From: Mycobacterium sp. KBS0706
Lineage (GTDB): Bacteria; Pseudomonadota; Alphaproteobacteria; DSM-16000; Inquilinaceae
Direction: 5' to 3'
NCBI RefSeq assembly: GCF_005938675.2
Contig: NZ_VCCH02000032.1
Coordinates: 16,777-80,776 of the forward strand
DNA length: 64,000 nucleotides
This document shows positions 17,144 through 25,588 of the stretch, piece after piece. A program made the translations under genes and the position numbers. The notes beneath the pieces are model-generated. The model saw only the letters and a list, made by a program, of their open reading frames with translations, ran no database searches and was not told where the DNA came from. The stretch's first letter is position 1. Each line of letters begins with the position of its first letter.

Positions 17144-18301
17144 TCACCCCCAGGCGCGACGATAGAGGTCCTGGATCGCGGCGGCATCGGGCACCCGTGG
17201 GTTGTTGGCGGGCGAGCCCGAGGCCAGGGCCTGCTCCGCCATCAGCGGCAGCAGCCCGTCCCAGCGCCGCGGGTCGAGGCCATAGGCCCGCGGCGTCGGC
17301 ACGTCGAGCTCGGCATTGATCCGGTGCAGGGCTTCGACCAGGCGGGCGACCGCGGCCTCCTCGCCCTCCTCCGCCCGCGCCAGCCCCATCGCCACGGCGC
17401 AGGCGGCGTAGCGCGGCAGGGCGGCCGGCGCCGACCATTCGGTCACCACCGGCAGCAGCATGGCGTTGGACAGGCCGTGGGCGACGTGGAAATGGGCGCC
17501 GATCGGCCGGCTCATGCCGTGCACCAGCGCCACCGAGGCGTTGGAGAAGGCGATGCCGGCCTGCAGCGAGCCCAGCATCATCCCTTCCCGAGCGGCGCGG
17601 TTGCCGGGGTCGTCGCAGGCGGTGCGCAGATGGGCCCAGATCGACCGCATGGCGGCCAGCGCCATGCCGTCGCTGAAGGACGAGGCGCGGCGCGACACAT
17701 AGGCCTCGATCGCATGGGTCAGGGCGTCGATGCCGGTGTCGGCGGTCAGCCGGCGCGGCTTGCCCAGGGTCAGCTCGTAATCGACGATGGCGATGCTGGG
17801 CAGATAGGCCAGGCCGGCGCAGAGCATCTTCTCCTCCGTCGCCTCGTCGGTGACGATGGTGAAGCGCGTGGCCTCGGAGCCGGTGCCGGCAGTGGTCGGG
17901 ATTGCGATGATCGGCAGGCCCGGCGCATCCTCCTGGTGCGGCGACTTCAGCGCCCGCATGGTGCCGCCCCGCACGCCGAGGACCGCGGCCGCCTTGGCGG
18001 TATCGATCGGGCTGCCGCCGCCGAAGCCGATGACGCAGTCATGGTCGCCTTCGCGGATGAACCCCACGGCGGCGTCGACCACGGCCGAGGTCGGGTCGGG
18101 AATGGTGTCGGTGAAGGCCCGCACCGGGATGCCGGCTTCGGCCAGCACGGCGCGGAGGCGGTCGAGCGCGCCGTTGCCGGCCAGGAACCGGTCGGTGACG
18201 ACCGCCGGCCGCTTCAGCCCGAGCTGCGCCAGGGCCTGCGGCAGCTCGTCGAGGGCGCCGGCGCCGATCCGCATCAGGCGCGGCAAGGCGATCGCGGACA
18301 T
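17144..18301 (-). CDS. Iron-containing alcohol dehydrogenase
   Basis: 385 residues, the standard length of group III alcohol dehydrogenases. NAD-binding GGGSPIDTAKAAAVL, the TTAGTGSEAT segment, and metal ligands in DTGIDALTHAIEAYVS and VHGMSRPIGAHFHVAHGLSN. It oxidises a primary or secondary alcohol, or reduces the matching aldehyde, with NAD(P) and a divalent metal (usually iron) in the cytoplasm. It closes the leftward polyol cluster, 52 nt after the FGGY kinase, so dihydroxyacetone/lactaldehyde-type products of the aldolase are plausible substrates. Confidence 0.88.
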   Translation of the reverse strand: MSAIALPRLMRIGAGALDELPQALAQLGLKRPAVVTDRFLAGNGALDRLRAVLAEAGIPVRAFTDTIPDPTSAVVDAAVGFIREGDHDCVIGFGGGSPIDTAKAAAVLGVRGGTMRALKSPHQEDAPGLPIIAIPTTAGTGSEATRFTIVTDEATEEKMLCAGLAYLPSIAIVDYELTLGKPRRLTADTGIDALTHAIEAYVSRRASSFSDGMALAAMRSIWAHLRTACDDPGNRAAREGMMLGSLQAGIAFSNASVALVHGMSRPIGAHFHVAHGLSNAMLLPVVTEWSAPAALPRYAACAVAMGLARAEEGEEAAVARLVEALHRINAELDVPTPRAYGLDPRRWDGLLPLMAEQALASGSPANNPRVPDAAAIQDLYRRAWG

Positions 18302-18353
18302 GGGGGTCTCCTGTCAGCGGGTTGCAAGAGTCGGGCTGAAGGGGCCGGTCAGG

Positions 18354-19859
18354 TCACGCCTGGCCGATGTCCCGAAGGGCCGCCCAATGTGGCGCCAGGC
18401 TTTTGCCGACCGCCTGCCACAGGGCGAAGCGGCGGCGATAGAAGCCGGCCAGGCCGGGATCCGGCACGATCTCCCGTGACGGCGCCACCATCGCGGCCGC
18501 GGCCTCGTCGAGGCCGGCGAAGCGGCCGGCGCCGACCGCGGCGGCCATGGCGGCGCCCAGCGCTCCCGTCTCCGCCTGCGCCGCGACCCTGACGGGCATC
18601 CGCAGCACGTCGGCGATCATCTGCGGCCAGACCGGGCTGCGGGCGCCGCCGCCGGAGATGGTGATGCCGCGCAGCCGGGCGCCGGCGGCGAGCAGCTTCT
18701 CGACATGGGCGAGATGGGCGAAAGCGACGCCCTCGAACACCGCCCGCACCATGTCGCCGCCGTCGTGCCAGCCGGCCAGGCCGAAGAAGCCGGCCCGCGC
18801 CGCGGGCTCGCCCGCCGCGCCGTAGAGATAGGGGTGGTACATCGGGCCGCCGGCCTTGGGCGGCGCCGCCGCGGCCAGGGCGTCGGCCAAAGCGAAGGCG
18901 CTGCCGCCGTCCCGCCGGGCATCCTGCGCCAGCAGGTGATGGGCCAGCCATTCGAGATTGGCCGCCGAGGTGGCGGAGTTCTCCATCGACAGGAAGCGGC
19001 CGGGCGCCATGCCGGCCGACATGAACACCCCGTCCAGCGGCGCGTCGACCACCACCTGGTTGATGCTCCAGGTGCCGAGGATGATCGAGGCCTGGCCCGG
19101 CCGGGTGACGCCGGCGCCGACGGCGCTGGCCACCACGTCGAAGAAGCCGGCCACCACCGGCGTGCCCTCGGCCAGGCCGGTGCGCGAAGCGGCCTCCGCC
19201 GACACCGTGCCGACCCGGTCGGTCGGCCAGTGCAGCGGCGGCAGCTTGGCGGCGACGCCGCCGAGGCCGTAGACCGCGAGCAGCCCGTCGTCGTAGCGGT
19301 TGTCGGGCAGGCGCAGCAGCCCGGCCCCGCCCATATCGGTGATGTCGGTCGACACCCGCCCGGTCAGGGCATGGACCACTAGGTCCTTGCACATCAGCAC
19401 ATGGGCGGCGCGGTCCAGCAGCTGCGGCCGGTGCCGCGCCATCCAGGCCAACAGCGCCGGGGTCTGCGACGGCCAGGGCCGCTGCAGGCAGATCGCCGCC
19501 GCCGCCTCCCCCACCCCGGCGGCCGTCCACTCCTCGACCAGCCCGGCGGTGCGGCTATCGAGCGACTGGATCGCCGCCAGCGGCCCGCCCTCGGAGTCGA
19601 GCAGGTAGAGGCCGTTGCCATGGCCCGAGGTGCCGATGCCGGCGATGTCGCGGCCGTGCAGGCCGCTCTTGTCCAGCAGCTCGCGGACGAGGTCGGCGAG
19701 GTCGGCGCGCAGGCGGCCGATGTCGCGCTCGACCATGCCCGGCTCCGGGCTGTGGCCGCCGGTGTCGCGATGGGCGCAAGCCAGCTCGCGCCCCGCATCG
19801 TCGAACAGCAGCGCCTTGACCCCGGTGTTGCCGGCGTCGATGCCCAGCCAGGCGCTCAT
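18354..19859 (-). CDS. FGGY-family carbohydrate kinase
   Basis: 501 residues. FGGY features: N-terminal phosphate loop WLGIDAGNTGVKALLFD, catalytic-Asp region MCKDLVVHALTGRVSTDITD, VAGFFDVVASAVGAG, and C-terminal ADP-binding GITISGGGARSPVWPQMIAD. It phosphorylates a sugar, sugar alcohol or ketose in the cytoplasm. Relatives include erythritol, L-xylulose and AI-2 (LsrK) kinases; I cannot choose among them. The ATG overlaps the aldolase stop by 4 nt (ATGA), so kinase and aldolase are translationally coupled and probably act consecutively. Confidence 0.87.
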   Translation of the reverse strand: MSAWLGIDAGNTGVKALLFDDAGRELACAHRDTGGHSPEPGMVERDIGRLRADLADLVRELLDKSGLHGRDIAGIGTSGHGNGLYLLDSEGGPLAAIQSLDSRTAGLVEEWTAAGVGEAAAAICLQRPWPSQTPALLAWMARHRPQLLDRAAHVLMCKDLVVHALTGRVSTDITDMGGAGLLRLPDNRYDDGLLAVYGLGGVAAKLPPLHWPTDRVGTVSAEAASRTGLAEGTPVVAGFFDVVASAVGAGVTRPGQASIILGTWSINQVVVDAPLDGVFMSAGMAPGRFLSMENSATSAANLEWLAHHLLAQDARRDGGSAFALADALAAAAPPKAGGPMYHPYLYGAAGEPAARAGFFGLAGWHDGGDMVRAVFEGVAFAHLAHVEKLLAAGARLRGITISGGGARSPVWPQMIADVLRMPVRVAAQAETGALGAAMAAAVGAGRFAGLDEAAAAMVAPSREIVPDPGLAGFYRRRFALWQAVGKSLAPHWAALRDIGQA

Positions 19860-20704
19860 CGCCCGCCCCCGTTGCGGTAGATCGCCCAGGCGGCGTCGCC
19901 GTCGGCGCCGTCATGGATCATCGCCATCAGCGCCGCCACCACGGCGCCCGGATTGTCGTGCTGGTAGATGTTGCGGCCATAGACCATGCCATGCGCGCCC
20001 TGGGCCATCAGCGCGGCGGAGGTGTCGAACACCCGCCGCAGGTCGGCCTTGCCGCCGCCGCGCACCAGCACCGGGCAGCGTGCCGCCTGGACCACATGGC
20101 GGAAATCGGCCGGGTCGTCGGTCGGGTCGGCCTTGACGATGTCGGCCCCCAGCTCGCGCGCCAGCCGGACCAGGGTGACGATCTTCTCGGCGTCGCCGTC
20201 GACCAGGTAGCCGCCGCGCTCGTTCGGCTGCATCACCAGCGGCTCGATCATCAGCGGCATGCCGTATCTCTCGCAGTCATTGCCGAGCCGGCTGATGTTC
20301 TGCACGCATTGCCGGAACAGCCCCGGCTCGTCCGGCAACATGAACAGGTTCACCACCACGCAGGCCGCGTCAAGCCGCAGCGCCGGCAGGATCGGGTCGG
20401 CCTCGTTCTGCAGCAGCGCCCACATCTCGCGATGGCGCTGGCGGTTGTAGGGGTTGCCCATATCGACCCGCATCACCAGCGCCGGCCGCCCCTGCCCCGG
20501 CATCGACTGCAGCAGGTCGGCCTGGCCGTAATTCATCTGGATCGCGTCCGGCCCGGCCTCGGCCAGCATGCGGACCACGCCGGCCATGTCCTCCAGCCCG
20601 GCCATGAAGGACGGCTCGTTGCAGACGCCGTGGTCGATGGCGACGTCGAGGCAGCGGCCGTTGCGCATCAGCCGGTTCAGGCGGACCTTCTTGGTCAGAT
20701 ACAT
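19856..20704 (-). CDS. LsrF/DhnA-type class I aldolase
   Basis: 282 residues. TIM-barrel aldolase of the DeoC/FbaB/LsrF group: CLDVAIDHGVCNEP near the start, ELGADIVKADPTDD with the Schiff-base Lys, PVLVRGGGKAD, and the C-terminal phosphate-binding AHGMVYGRNIYQHDNPGAVV, very close to the GRNIFQxDxP signature of LsrF. It should cleave or thiolyse the phosphorylated product of the neighbouring kinase or the GlpD-like dehydrogenase. The start is ATG 20704, 10 nt after the flavoenzyme stop. Confidence 0.85.
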   Translation of the reverse strand: MYLTKKVRLNRLMRNGRCLDVAIDHGVCNEPSFMAGLEDMAGVVRMLAEAGPDAIQMNYGQADLLQSMPGQGRPALVMRVDMGNPYNRQRHREMWALLQNEADPILPALRLDAACVVVNLFMLPDEPGLFRQCVQNISRLGNDCERYGMPLMIEPLVMQPNERGGYLVDGDAEKIVTLVRLARELGADIVKADPTDDPADFRHVVQAARCPVLVRGGGKADLRRVFDTSAALMAQGAHGMVYGRNIYQHDNPGAVVAALMAMIHDGADGDAAWAIYRNGGGR

Positions 20705-20714
20705 CGGAGTTCCC

Positions 20715-22415
20715 TCAGTGTTGCCCGGCCTGCACGCGGTGGCGGCGGGCCATGATGTCGTCGAAGCGAGCGGCGGCGGCGGTGGTCTCGGCCTCGCTCC
20801 AGCCCAGGGCGGAGGCGACCAGATCGCCGGCCTCCGCCACCAGGGCCGAGGTGATCCGGCCTTCCATGCCCAGCAGGGTGCGGCGCAGCAGCAGATCGCC
20901 GATGTCGCGCACTCGTTCGGTCTCGATCAGGTATTGCAGCTCGCGCCGCGAGTAGTCGGGCGCGGCGGCGACCGGCGCGTCCTGCCCTTGCCCGAGGAAG
21001 CGGGCGACGGCGACGGCGCGGCTGCCGTAGCGCTCGCTCAGATCCCGGAAGCGGGCCAGCGGCAGGCCGGCGGCGGCGGCCTGGTCCCGCTGCCAGCGCG
21101 ACCGGGCCTCGGCGTCGCGCGGGAAACCCCGGCCGCCGCCGATCGCCAAATCATGGGTGCCGACCCGGCGCGGCCGGCCGAGCTGGGCCAGGGCCAGGTC
21201 GGCGACCTCCTCGCCGAAGGCGCGGAAGGTGGTCCATTTGCCGCCGATCAGGGTCAGCACGGCGAAGGGCAGCCTGCCCGCCGCCTCGACCTCGACCGCA
21301 TGGTCGCGGCTGATCCGCCCGGTCGCCTCGTCCTCGCTGACCGGCAGGGGCCGGACGCCGGTGAAGACATGGACGATCTCGTCCTCGCGCACCGCCAGCT
21401 CCGGGAAGATGCCACCGAGCGCTTCCAGCATGTAGCGCTTCTCATCGTCCAGGCAGACCGCGTCGTCGGGGTCGTCGACCCGGATGTCGGTGGACCCGAC
21501 CATGGCGGCGCCGGCATGGTTGAAGGCGATGCAGATGCGGCCGTCGCCATTCTCGAAATAGATCATCCGGTCGCCCAGCGCCTCCTGCAGCGCCTGGTTG
21601 CGGATCATCAGATGCGAGCCCTTGGTGCCCTGGACCCGGCGGCGGTTGCTGGCCGGGCCGATGGCGCCGCCCACCACGTCGACCCAGGCGCCGGTGGCGT
21701 TGACCACCACCCGCGGCGCGATCCGCCCGCTGGCGCCGGTGATCCGGTCGCGCCAGGCCAGGCCGTCGCCGTCGCGGCCGGTGATCTCGGTGTAGGAGAA
21801 GGCGCGGGCGCCGGTCTCGGCCTCGGTGTCGAGCAGCAGCTCGATGCCCAGCCGCTCGGGGTGGGTGACGCGGGCGTCGTAGTACAGCACCCCCGCCACC
21901 GCCCGGCGGGTGATCCCCTTCGCCAGCCGCTGCAGCTTCGCCCGGCCGATGCCGCGATGCCGCGGCATGGTCCGGCTGCGCCAGGACAGGAGGTCGTAGA
22001 GGGCGAGGCCGGTGCGGATCATCAGCCCAGGCCGCGCCTGCGGCCGCTCGGCGATTCCCAGAAAGGCGCCGATCGTCGCCAGCGTGCCGCGCAGCCGGGC
22101 CGTCACCGGCACCAAAGTCGGCAGCGGCGAGACGTAGTGCGGCGCGTTGCGCAGCAGCCGGTCGCGCTCCTGCAGCGACTGGCGGACCAGCCGGAACTCC
22201 CCGTTCTCCAGGTAGCGCAGGCCGCCATGCACCATGCGGGACAGGGCGGCGCTGGCGCCGGAGCAGAAATCGTCGCGCTCGACCAGCACCACATCGATGC
22301 CCTGCAGCGCCAGCTCGCGGAAGGTGCTGATGCCGTTGATGCCGCCGCCGATCACCAGGACATCGGCCCGCTCGGGGATGGCCCGCTGGGGGATGGCCGA
22401 GCCATTGCCGGTCAT
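20715..22415 (-). CDS. GlpD-like FAD-dependent polyol-phosphate dehydrogenase
   Basis: 566 residues, longer than E. coli GlpD (about 500). FAD site VLVIGGGINGISTFRELALQ, the signature FCSGASAALSRMVHGGLRYL, VVNATGAWVD, VFTGVRPLPV and LIGGKWTTFRAFGEEVADL, then an extended C-terminal domain. It oxidises glycerol-3-phosphate or a related polyol phosphate and passes electrons to quinone at the inner membrane. In erythritol catabolism a GlpD relative (EryB) oxidises erythritol phosphate; with a kinase and aldolase downstream, a similar job on a C4-C6 polyol phosphate is more likely here than housekeeping glycerol use. Confidence 0.87.
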   Translation of the reverse strand: MTGNGSAIPQRAIPERADVLVIGGGINGISTFRELALQGIDVVLVERDDFCSGASAALSRMVHGGLRYLENGEFRLVRQSLQERDRLLRNAPHYVSPLPTLVPVTARLRGTLATIGAFLGIAERPQARPGLMIRTGLALYDLLSWRSRTMPRHRGIGRAKLQRLAKGITRRAVAGVLYYDARVTHPERLGIELLLDTEAETGARAFSYTEITGRDGDGLAWRDRITGASGRIAPRVVVNATGAWVDVVGGAIGPASNRRRVQGTKGSHLMIRNQALQEALGDRMIYFENGDGRICIAFNHAGAAMVGSTDIRVDDPDDAVCLDDEKRYMLEALGGIFPELAVREDEIVHVFTGVRPLPVSEDEATGRISRDHAVEVEAAGRLPFAVLTLIGGKWTTFRAFGEEVADLALAQLGRPRRVGTHDLAIGGGRGFPRDAEARSRWQRDQAAAAGLPLARFRDLSERYGSRAVAVARFLGQGQDAPVAAAPDYSRRELQYLIETERVRDIGDLLLRRTLLGMEGRITSALVAEAGDLVASALGWSEAETTAAAARFDDIMARRHRVQAGQH

Positions 22416-22470
22416 CGTGTCGTGTCCTCACTCGCGGCGGGCTGATGGGGAACTCGGACGACCCATCCCG

Positions 22471-22606
22471 ATTGCCTCTCCCGCCTGGCGGGAGAGGTCG
22501 GGCTCGCGCAGCGAGACCGGGTGAGGGCTGGTCCAGGCCTCGACAAAGGGCCCTCACCCGGAGCCGCTTCGCGTCTCCGACCTCTCCCGCAAGCGGGAGA
22601 GGCAAT
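22471..22606. repeat. Palindromic intergenic repeat, family A, copy 2
   Basis: Reverse-complement copy of the element at 616-750, from ATTGCCTCTCCCGCCTGGCG to GCAAGCGGGAGAGGCAAT. Both end hairpins are intact, and differences are limited to a few positions in the spacer. It sits between the aldo/keto reductase stop and the GlpD-like start, inside the polyol operon. Confidence 0.87.
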
Positions 22607-22654
22607 CTGAGCGTTGCCGAAGATCTGCAAAGTGGACATTCGCTGGAGCCAGTC

Positions 22655-23647
22655 CTACGCGGCCGCCGCGACCGGGCCGAGATGGGTGGCGATGGCGCGG
22701 TCGATCGCCGCCAGCTCGTCCGCCGCCAGGCGCAGTTCGCCCGCCCGCGCATTCGCCCGGGCCTGGTCGGCGTTGCGGGCGCCGCACAGGGCGAAGGTGA
22801 TGCCGGGCTGCGCCAGGGTCCAGGCGATCACCACATCGGCGACCGCCACGCCATGGTCGCGGGCGATGCCGCCGAGATCGGCGGCGAAGGCGGCGACGAG
22901 CCGGCGGTTCTCGGCCGAGAAGCGCGGGTTGGTGCGGCGCAGATCGTCGCCGTCGAAGGCGCGCTCCGGCCCGATCCGGCCGGTCAGCAGGCCCAGCGCC
23001 AGGCTGGAATAGCTGATCACGGCGATGCCGGCGTCGCGGCAGGGTGGGAGCAGCGTCCGCTCCAGCCCGCGGTCGAGCATGTTGTACGCCTCCTGCACGC
23101 AGTCGACCGGCCCGGCGGCGCGGTAGGCGGCGAGGTCCTCGACGCTGGCGTTGCTGATGCCGATCGCCCTGGCCTTGCCCTCGGCCTTGAGCGCCAAGAG
23201 GGCCTCCATGGTCTCGGCGATCGGGGTCGTCGGGTCCTGCCAATGGGTGATCAGCAAGTCGACATGGTCGGTGCGCAGGCGGCGCAGGCTGGCCTCCAGC
23301 TCCTGCCGCACCGATTCCGCGCCGAGATAGCGGTGGATGGTCTTGTCGTCCTGGCCGACGAAGGGGCGGCCCTTGTCGGTGTCCCAGACCAGGCCGCATT
23401 TGGTCACCAGCACGACCTCGTCGCGCCGTCCCTCGATCGCCCGGCCGACCAGCTGCTCGGCCCGGCCCAACCCATAGGCCGGGGCGGTGTCGACCAGGGT
23501 GACGCCGGCGTCGAGCGCGGCGCGGATCGCCGCGACCGAGGCGTCGTCGTCGCCGCCGCCCCACAGCCAGCCGCCCATGGCCCACGTGCCCAGCCCCACC
23601 GCGCTGGCAGGGATCCCGCTGGCCCCGATCTCACGCTGCATCTGCAT
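22655..23647 (-). CDS. Aldo/keto reductase
   Basis: 330 residues. TIM-barrel AKR: strand 1 ASAVGLGTWAMGG, catalytic Asp and Tyr in LVDTAPAYGLGRAEQLVG, catalytic Lys in VLVTKCGLVWDT, His in DLLITHWQDPTTP, and the NADPH site near the C-terminus (ALCGARNADQARANA). It interconverts an aldehyde or ketose and its alcohol with NAD(P)H, which fits a polyol pathway. Of two adjacent ATGs (23647, 23641), 23647 has GGAGGG 5 nt upstream and is preferred. It overlaps the end of the SorC regulator gene by 17 nt. Confidence 0.88.
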   Translation of the reverse strand: MQMQREIGASGIPASAVGLGTWAMGGWLWGGGDDDASVAAIRAALDAGVTLVDTAPAYGLGRAEQLVGRAIEGRRDEVVLVTKCGLVWDTDKGRPFVGQDDKTIHRYLGAESVRQELEASLRRLRTDHVDLLITHWQDPTTPIAETMEALLALKAEGKARAIGISNASVEDLAAYRAAGPVDCVQEAYNMLDRGLERTLLPPCRDAGIAVISYSSLALGLLTGRIGPERAFDGDDLRRTNPRFSAENRRLVAAFAADLGGIARDHGVAVADVVIAWTLAQPGITFALCGARNADQARANARAGELRLAADELAAIDRAIATHLGPVAAAA

Positions 23648-24611
23648 CCTTGCCCTCCAGCTTGTCGACGACCGCACGCGCCGTCCGGTCATCCGTGATC
23701 AAATGGCCCAGCGCGCCGCCGCGCAGCACCGCGGCGATGGCCTCGACCTTGCGTTCGCCCGAGGCGACGGCGATGCGCCGCGGGATCCCCGCCAGCTCGT
23801 CCAGCGTCAGCGCCACCAGCCGGCGGTTCGACGGGTGGTCGCAAGGCCGGCCATCATGGTCGAGCAGATGGGCCAGCAGCTCCGCCTCGGCCCCCACCCG
23901 CTCGATCGCGCCGCGGTCGGCGGTGTCCGACAGGGTCAGGTAGGTGGCGTGCTCGTCGCGCACCGAGCCGATGCCGAACAGCGCGACATCAGCGGACCGC
24001 GCCATGTCGAGCACGCCGCGGATGGTCGACACCGACAGCAGCGCCGCCCGCTCCGCCTCGTTCGCTGCGAAGATCGGGGCGTGCAGCTGGTAGGCCCTGC
24101 CGCCCAGCTTCTCCGCCAGGGCGACGGCGACATGGTTGACGTCGGTGCGGAACTTGCCCTGGACGCCGCCGGTGGCCGGCACCACGCGGACGTCATAGGC
24201 CCGCGGCGGGGCCAGCGCCTCGATCGTGGCGCAGAGGGCGACGCCGCCGGAGACGGCGATGGTCATGCCGTCGGCCAGGCCCTCCAGCAGCGTGGTCGCC
24301 GCCGCCTCGGCCGCCGCCTTCAGCACGATCGCCGGGTCGGTCGAGACCGCGGGCACCGCTACGGCCGAATCGAGGCCGCCGAGGCGACGCAAAGTGGCCG
24401 ACAGCCCCTCCTCCGCGTCGAAGGGCGAGCGGATGCGGATGTCGACCAGCCCGCGCTCATGCCCCTCGCGGATCATGCGGTTGACGCTGGCCGGCGAAAT
24501 GCCGATCTCCGCCGCGATATCCGCCTGGGAGCGGTGCTCCTGGTAGAACATGACCAGGACGCGGTGGATGTTTCGCAGTCTCTCGGATTCGCTGTAGAGC
24601 GGGCGCGGCAT
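23631..24611 (-). CDS. SorC-family sugar-binding transcriptional regulator
   Basis: 326 residues. The N-terminal helix-turn-helix (QADIAAEIGISPASVNRMIR) precedes the phosphosugar-binding domain of the SorC/DeoR-like group, with AVSGGVALCATIEAL, VRVVPATGGVQG, and FGIGSVRDEHAT. The family includes LsrR, which binds a phosphorylated inducer produced by an FGGY kinase; such a kinase is present downstream. It starts 5 nt after the permease stop and overlaps the aldo/keto reductase. An inverted repeat upstream of the binding-protein gene is a candidate operator. Confidence 0.88.
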   Translation of the reverse strand: MPRPLYSESERLRNIHRVLVMFYQEHRSQADIAAEIGISPASVNRMIREGHERGLVDIRIRSPFDAEEGLSATLRRLGGLDSAVAVPAVSTDPAIVLKAAAEAAATTLLEGLADGMTIAVSGGVALCATIEALAPPRAYDVRVVPATGGVQGKFRTDVNHVAVALAEKLGGRAYQLHAPIFAANEAERAALLSVSTIRGVLDMARSADVALFGIGSVRDEHATYLTLSDTADRGAIERVGAEAELLAHLLDHDGRPCDHPSNRRLVALTLDELAGIPRRIAVASGERKVEAIAAVLRGGALGHLITDDRTARAVVDKLEGKDADAA

Positions 24612-24616
24612 CGGTC

Positions 24617-25588
24617 TCAGCCCCGGGCTTTGTTCATGTTGAGGAGGTGATCGATCGTCACCGCCACCAGCAGGATGGCGCCGCGGATGATGTCCTGCCA
24701 GTACACCGGCACGTTGAGCAGGATCAGCGAGGAGGTGACCAGCGACAGCAAGGCCGCCCCCAGCACCGCGCCGGCGATGGTGCCGGCCCCGCCGTTCAGG
24801 CTGGCCCCGCCGATCACCGCGGCGGCGATCACGCTGAGCTCCATGCCGACGCCGAATTGCGGGGTGGCCGCGCCGAACCGGGCCATGTAGATCACGCCCG
24901 CGACGCCGGCCAGCGTGCTGCACAGCGTGGCGCAGATGATCTTGGTGCGCCTGGTGTCGATGCCGGAGAAGCGGGCCGCCTTCTCGTTGCTGCCGGTGTA
25001 GTAGACCCGCCGGAACAGCACCGACTTGCGCAGCAGCACGTCGAACACGGCGATCAGCACCAGGAAGATCAGGATCACGAAGGGCAGGCCGCCGACGCTG
25101 CCCTGGCCGACGAACTTGAACTCTTTCGGCAGCGAGAACAGCGACTGCGGCGTGCCCTGGGTCAGCAGCAGGCTGAGGCCGCGGGTGATCACCATGAAGG
25201 CCAGCGACACGATGAAGAAATGCAGCCCGATGCGAGTGACGCACAGCCCCATCAGGAAGCCGATGGCGCCGCAGCACGCGACCGCGATCAGGCTGGCCGA
25301 CCAGGGGTCGAGCCCGGCCAGGAACAGCGTGCCGCCGATCACCATCGACAGGCACACCACCGACCCGACCGACAGGTCGATGCCGCCGACGATCAGGAGG
25401 ATGGTCATGCCGATGACCACGATCCCCTCGATCGAGAAGGACAAGAGGATCGCCCGCATGTTCGACAGGGTCAGGAAATAGGGCGAGGCGAAGCTCATCG
25501 CCACGAACAGCAGGGCGATGATGGCCAGGAGGCCGAATTCGCGGACCCGGACGACGCGCATCATCGGCGTCACGGCGGCCATGCTCAT
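24617..25588 (-). CDS. CUT2-type sugar ABC transporter permease
   Basis: 323 residues with about 8-10 hydrophobic helices. RbsC/XylH-like features: TILLIVGGIDLSVGSVVCLS, FFIVSLAFMVITRGLSLLL, RVYYTGSNEKAARFSGIDTR, and AAAVIGGASLNGGAGTIAGA near the end. It is the only permease gene of this transporter, so it presumably forms a homodimer. Its ATG overlaps the ATPase stop by 4 nt (ATGA). It imports the sugar or polyol delivered by the binding protein encoded two genes upstream. Confidence 0.9.
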   Translation of the reverse strand: MSMAAVTPMMRVVRVREFGLLAIIALLFVAMSFASPYFLTLSNMRAILLSFSIEGIVVIGMTILLIVGGIDLSVGSVVCLSMVIGGTLFLAGLDPWSASLIAVACCGAIGFLMGLCVTRIGLHFFIVSLAFMVITRGLSLLLTQGTPQSLFSLPKEFKFVGQGSVGGLPFVILIFLVLIAVFDVLLRKSVLFRRVYYTGSNEKAARFSGIDTRRTKIICATLCSTLAGVAGVIYMARFGAATPQFGVGMELSVIAAAVIGGASLNGGAGTIAGAVLGAALLSLVTSSLILLNVPVYWQDIIRGAILLVAVTIDHLLNMNKARG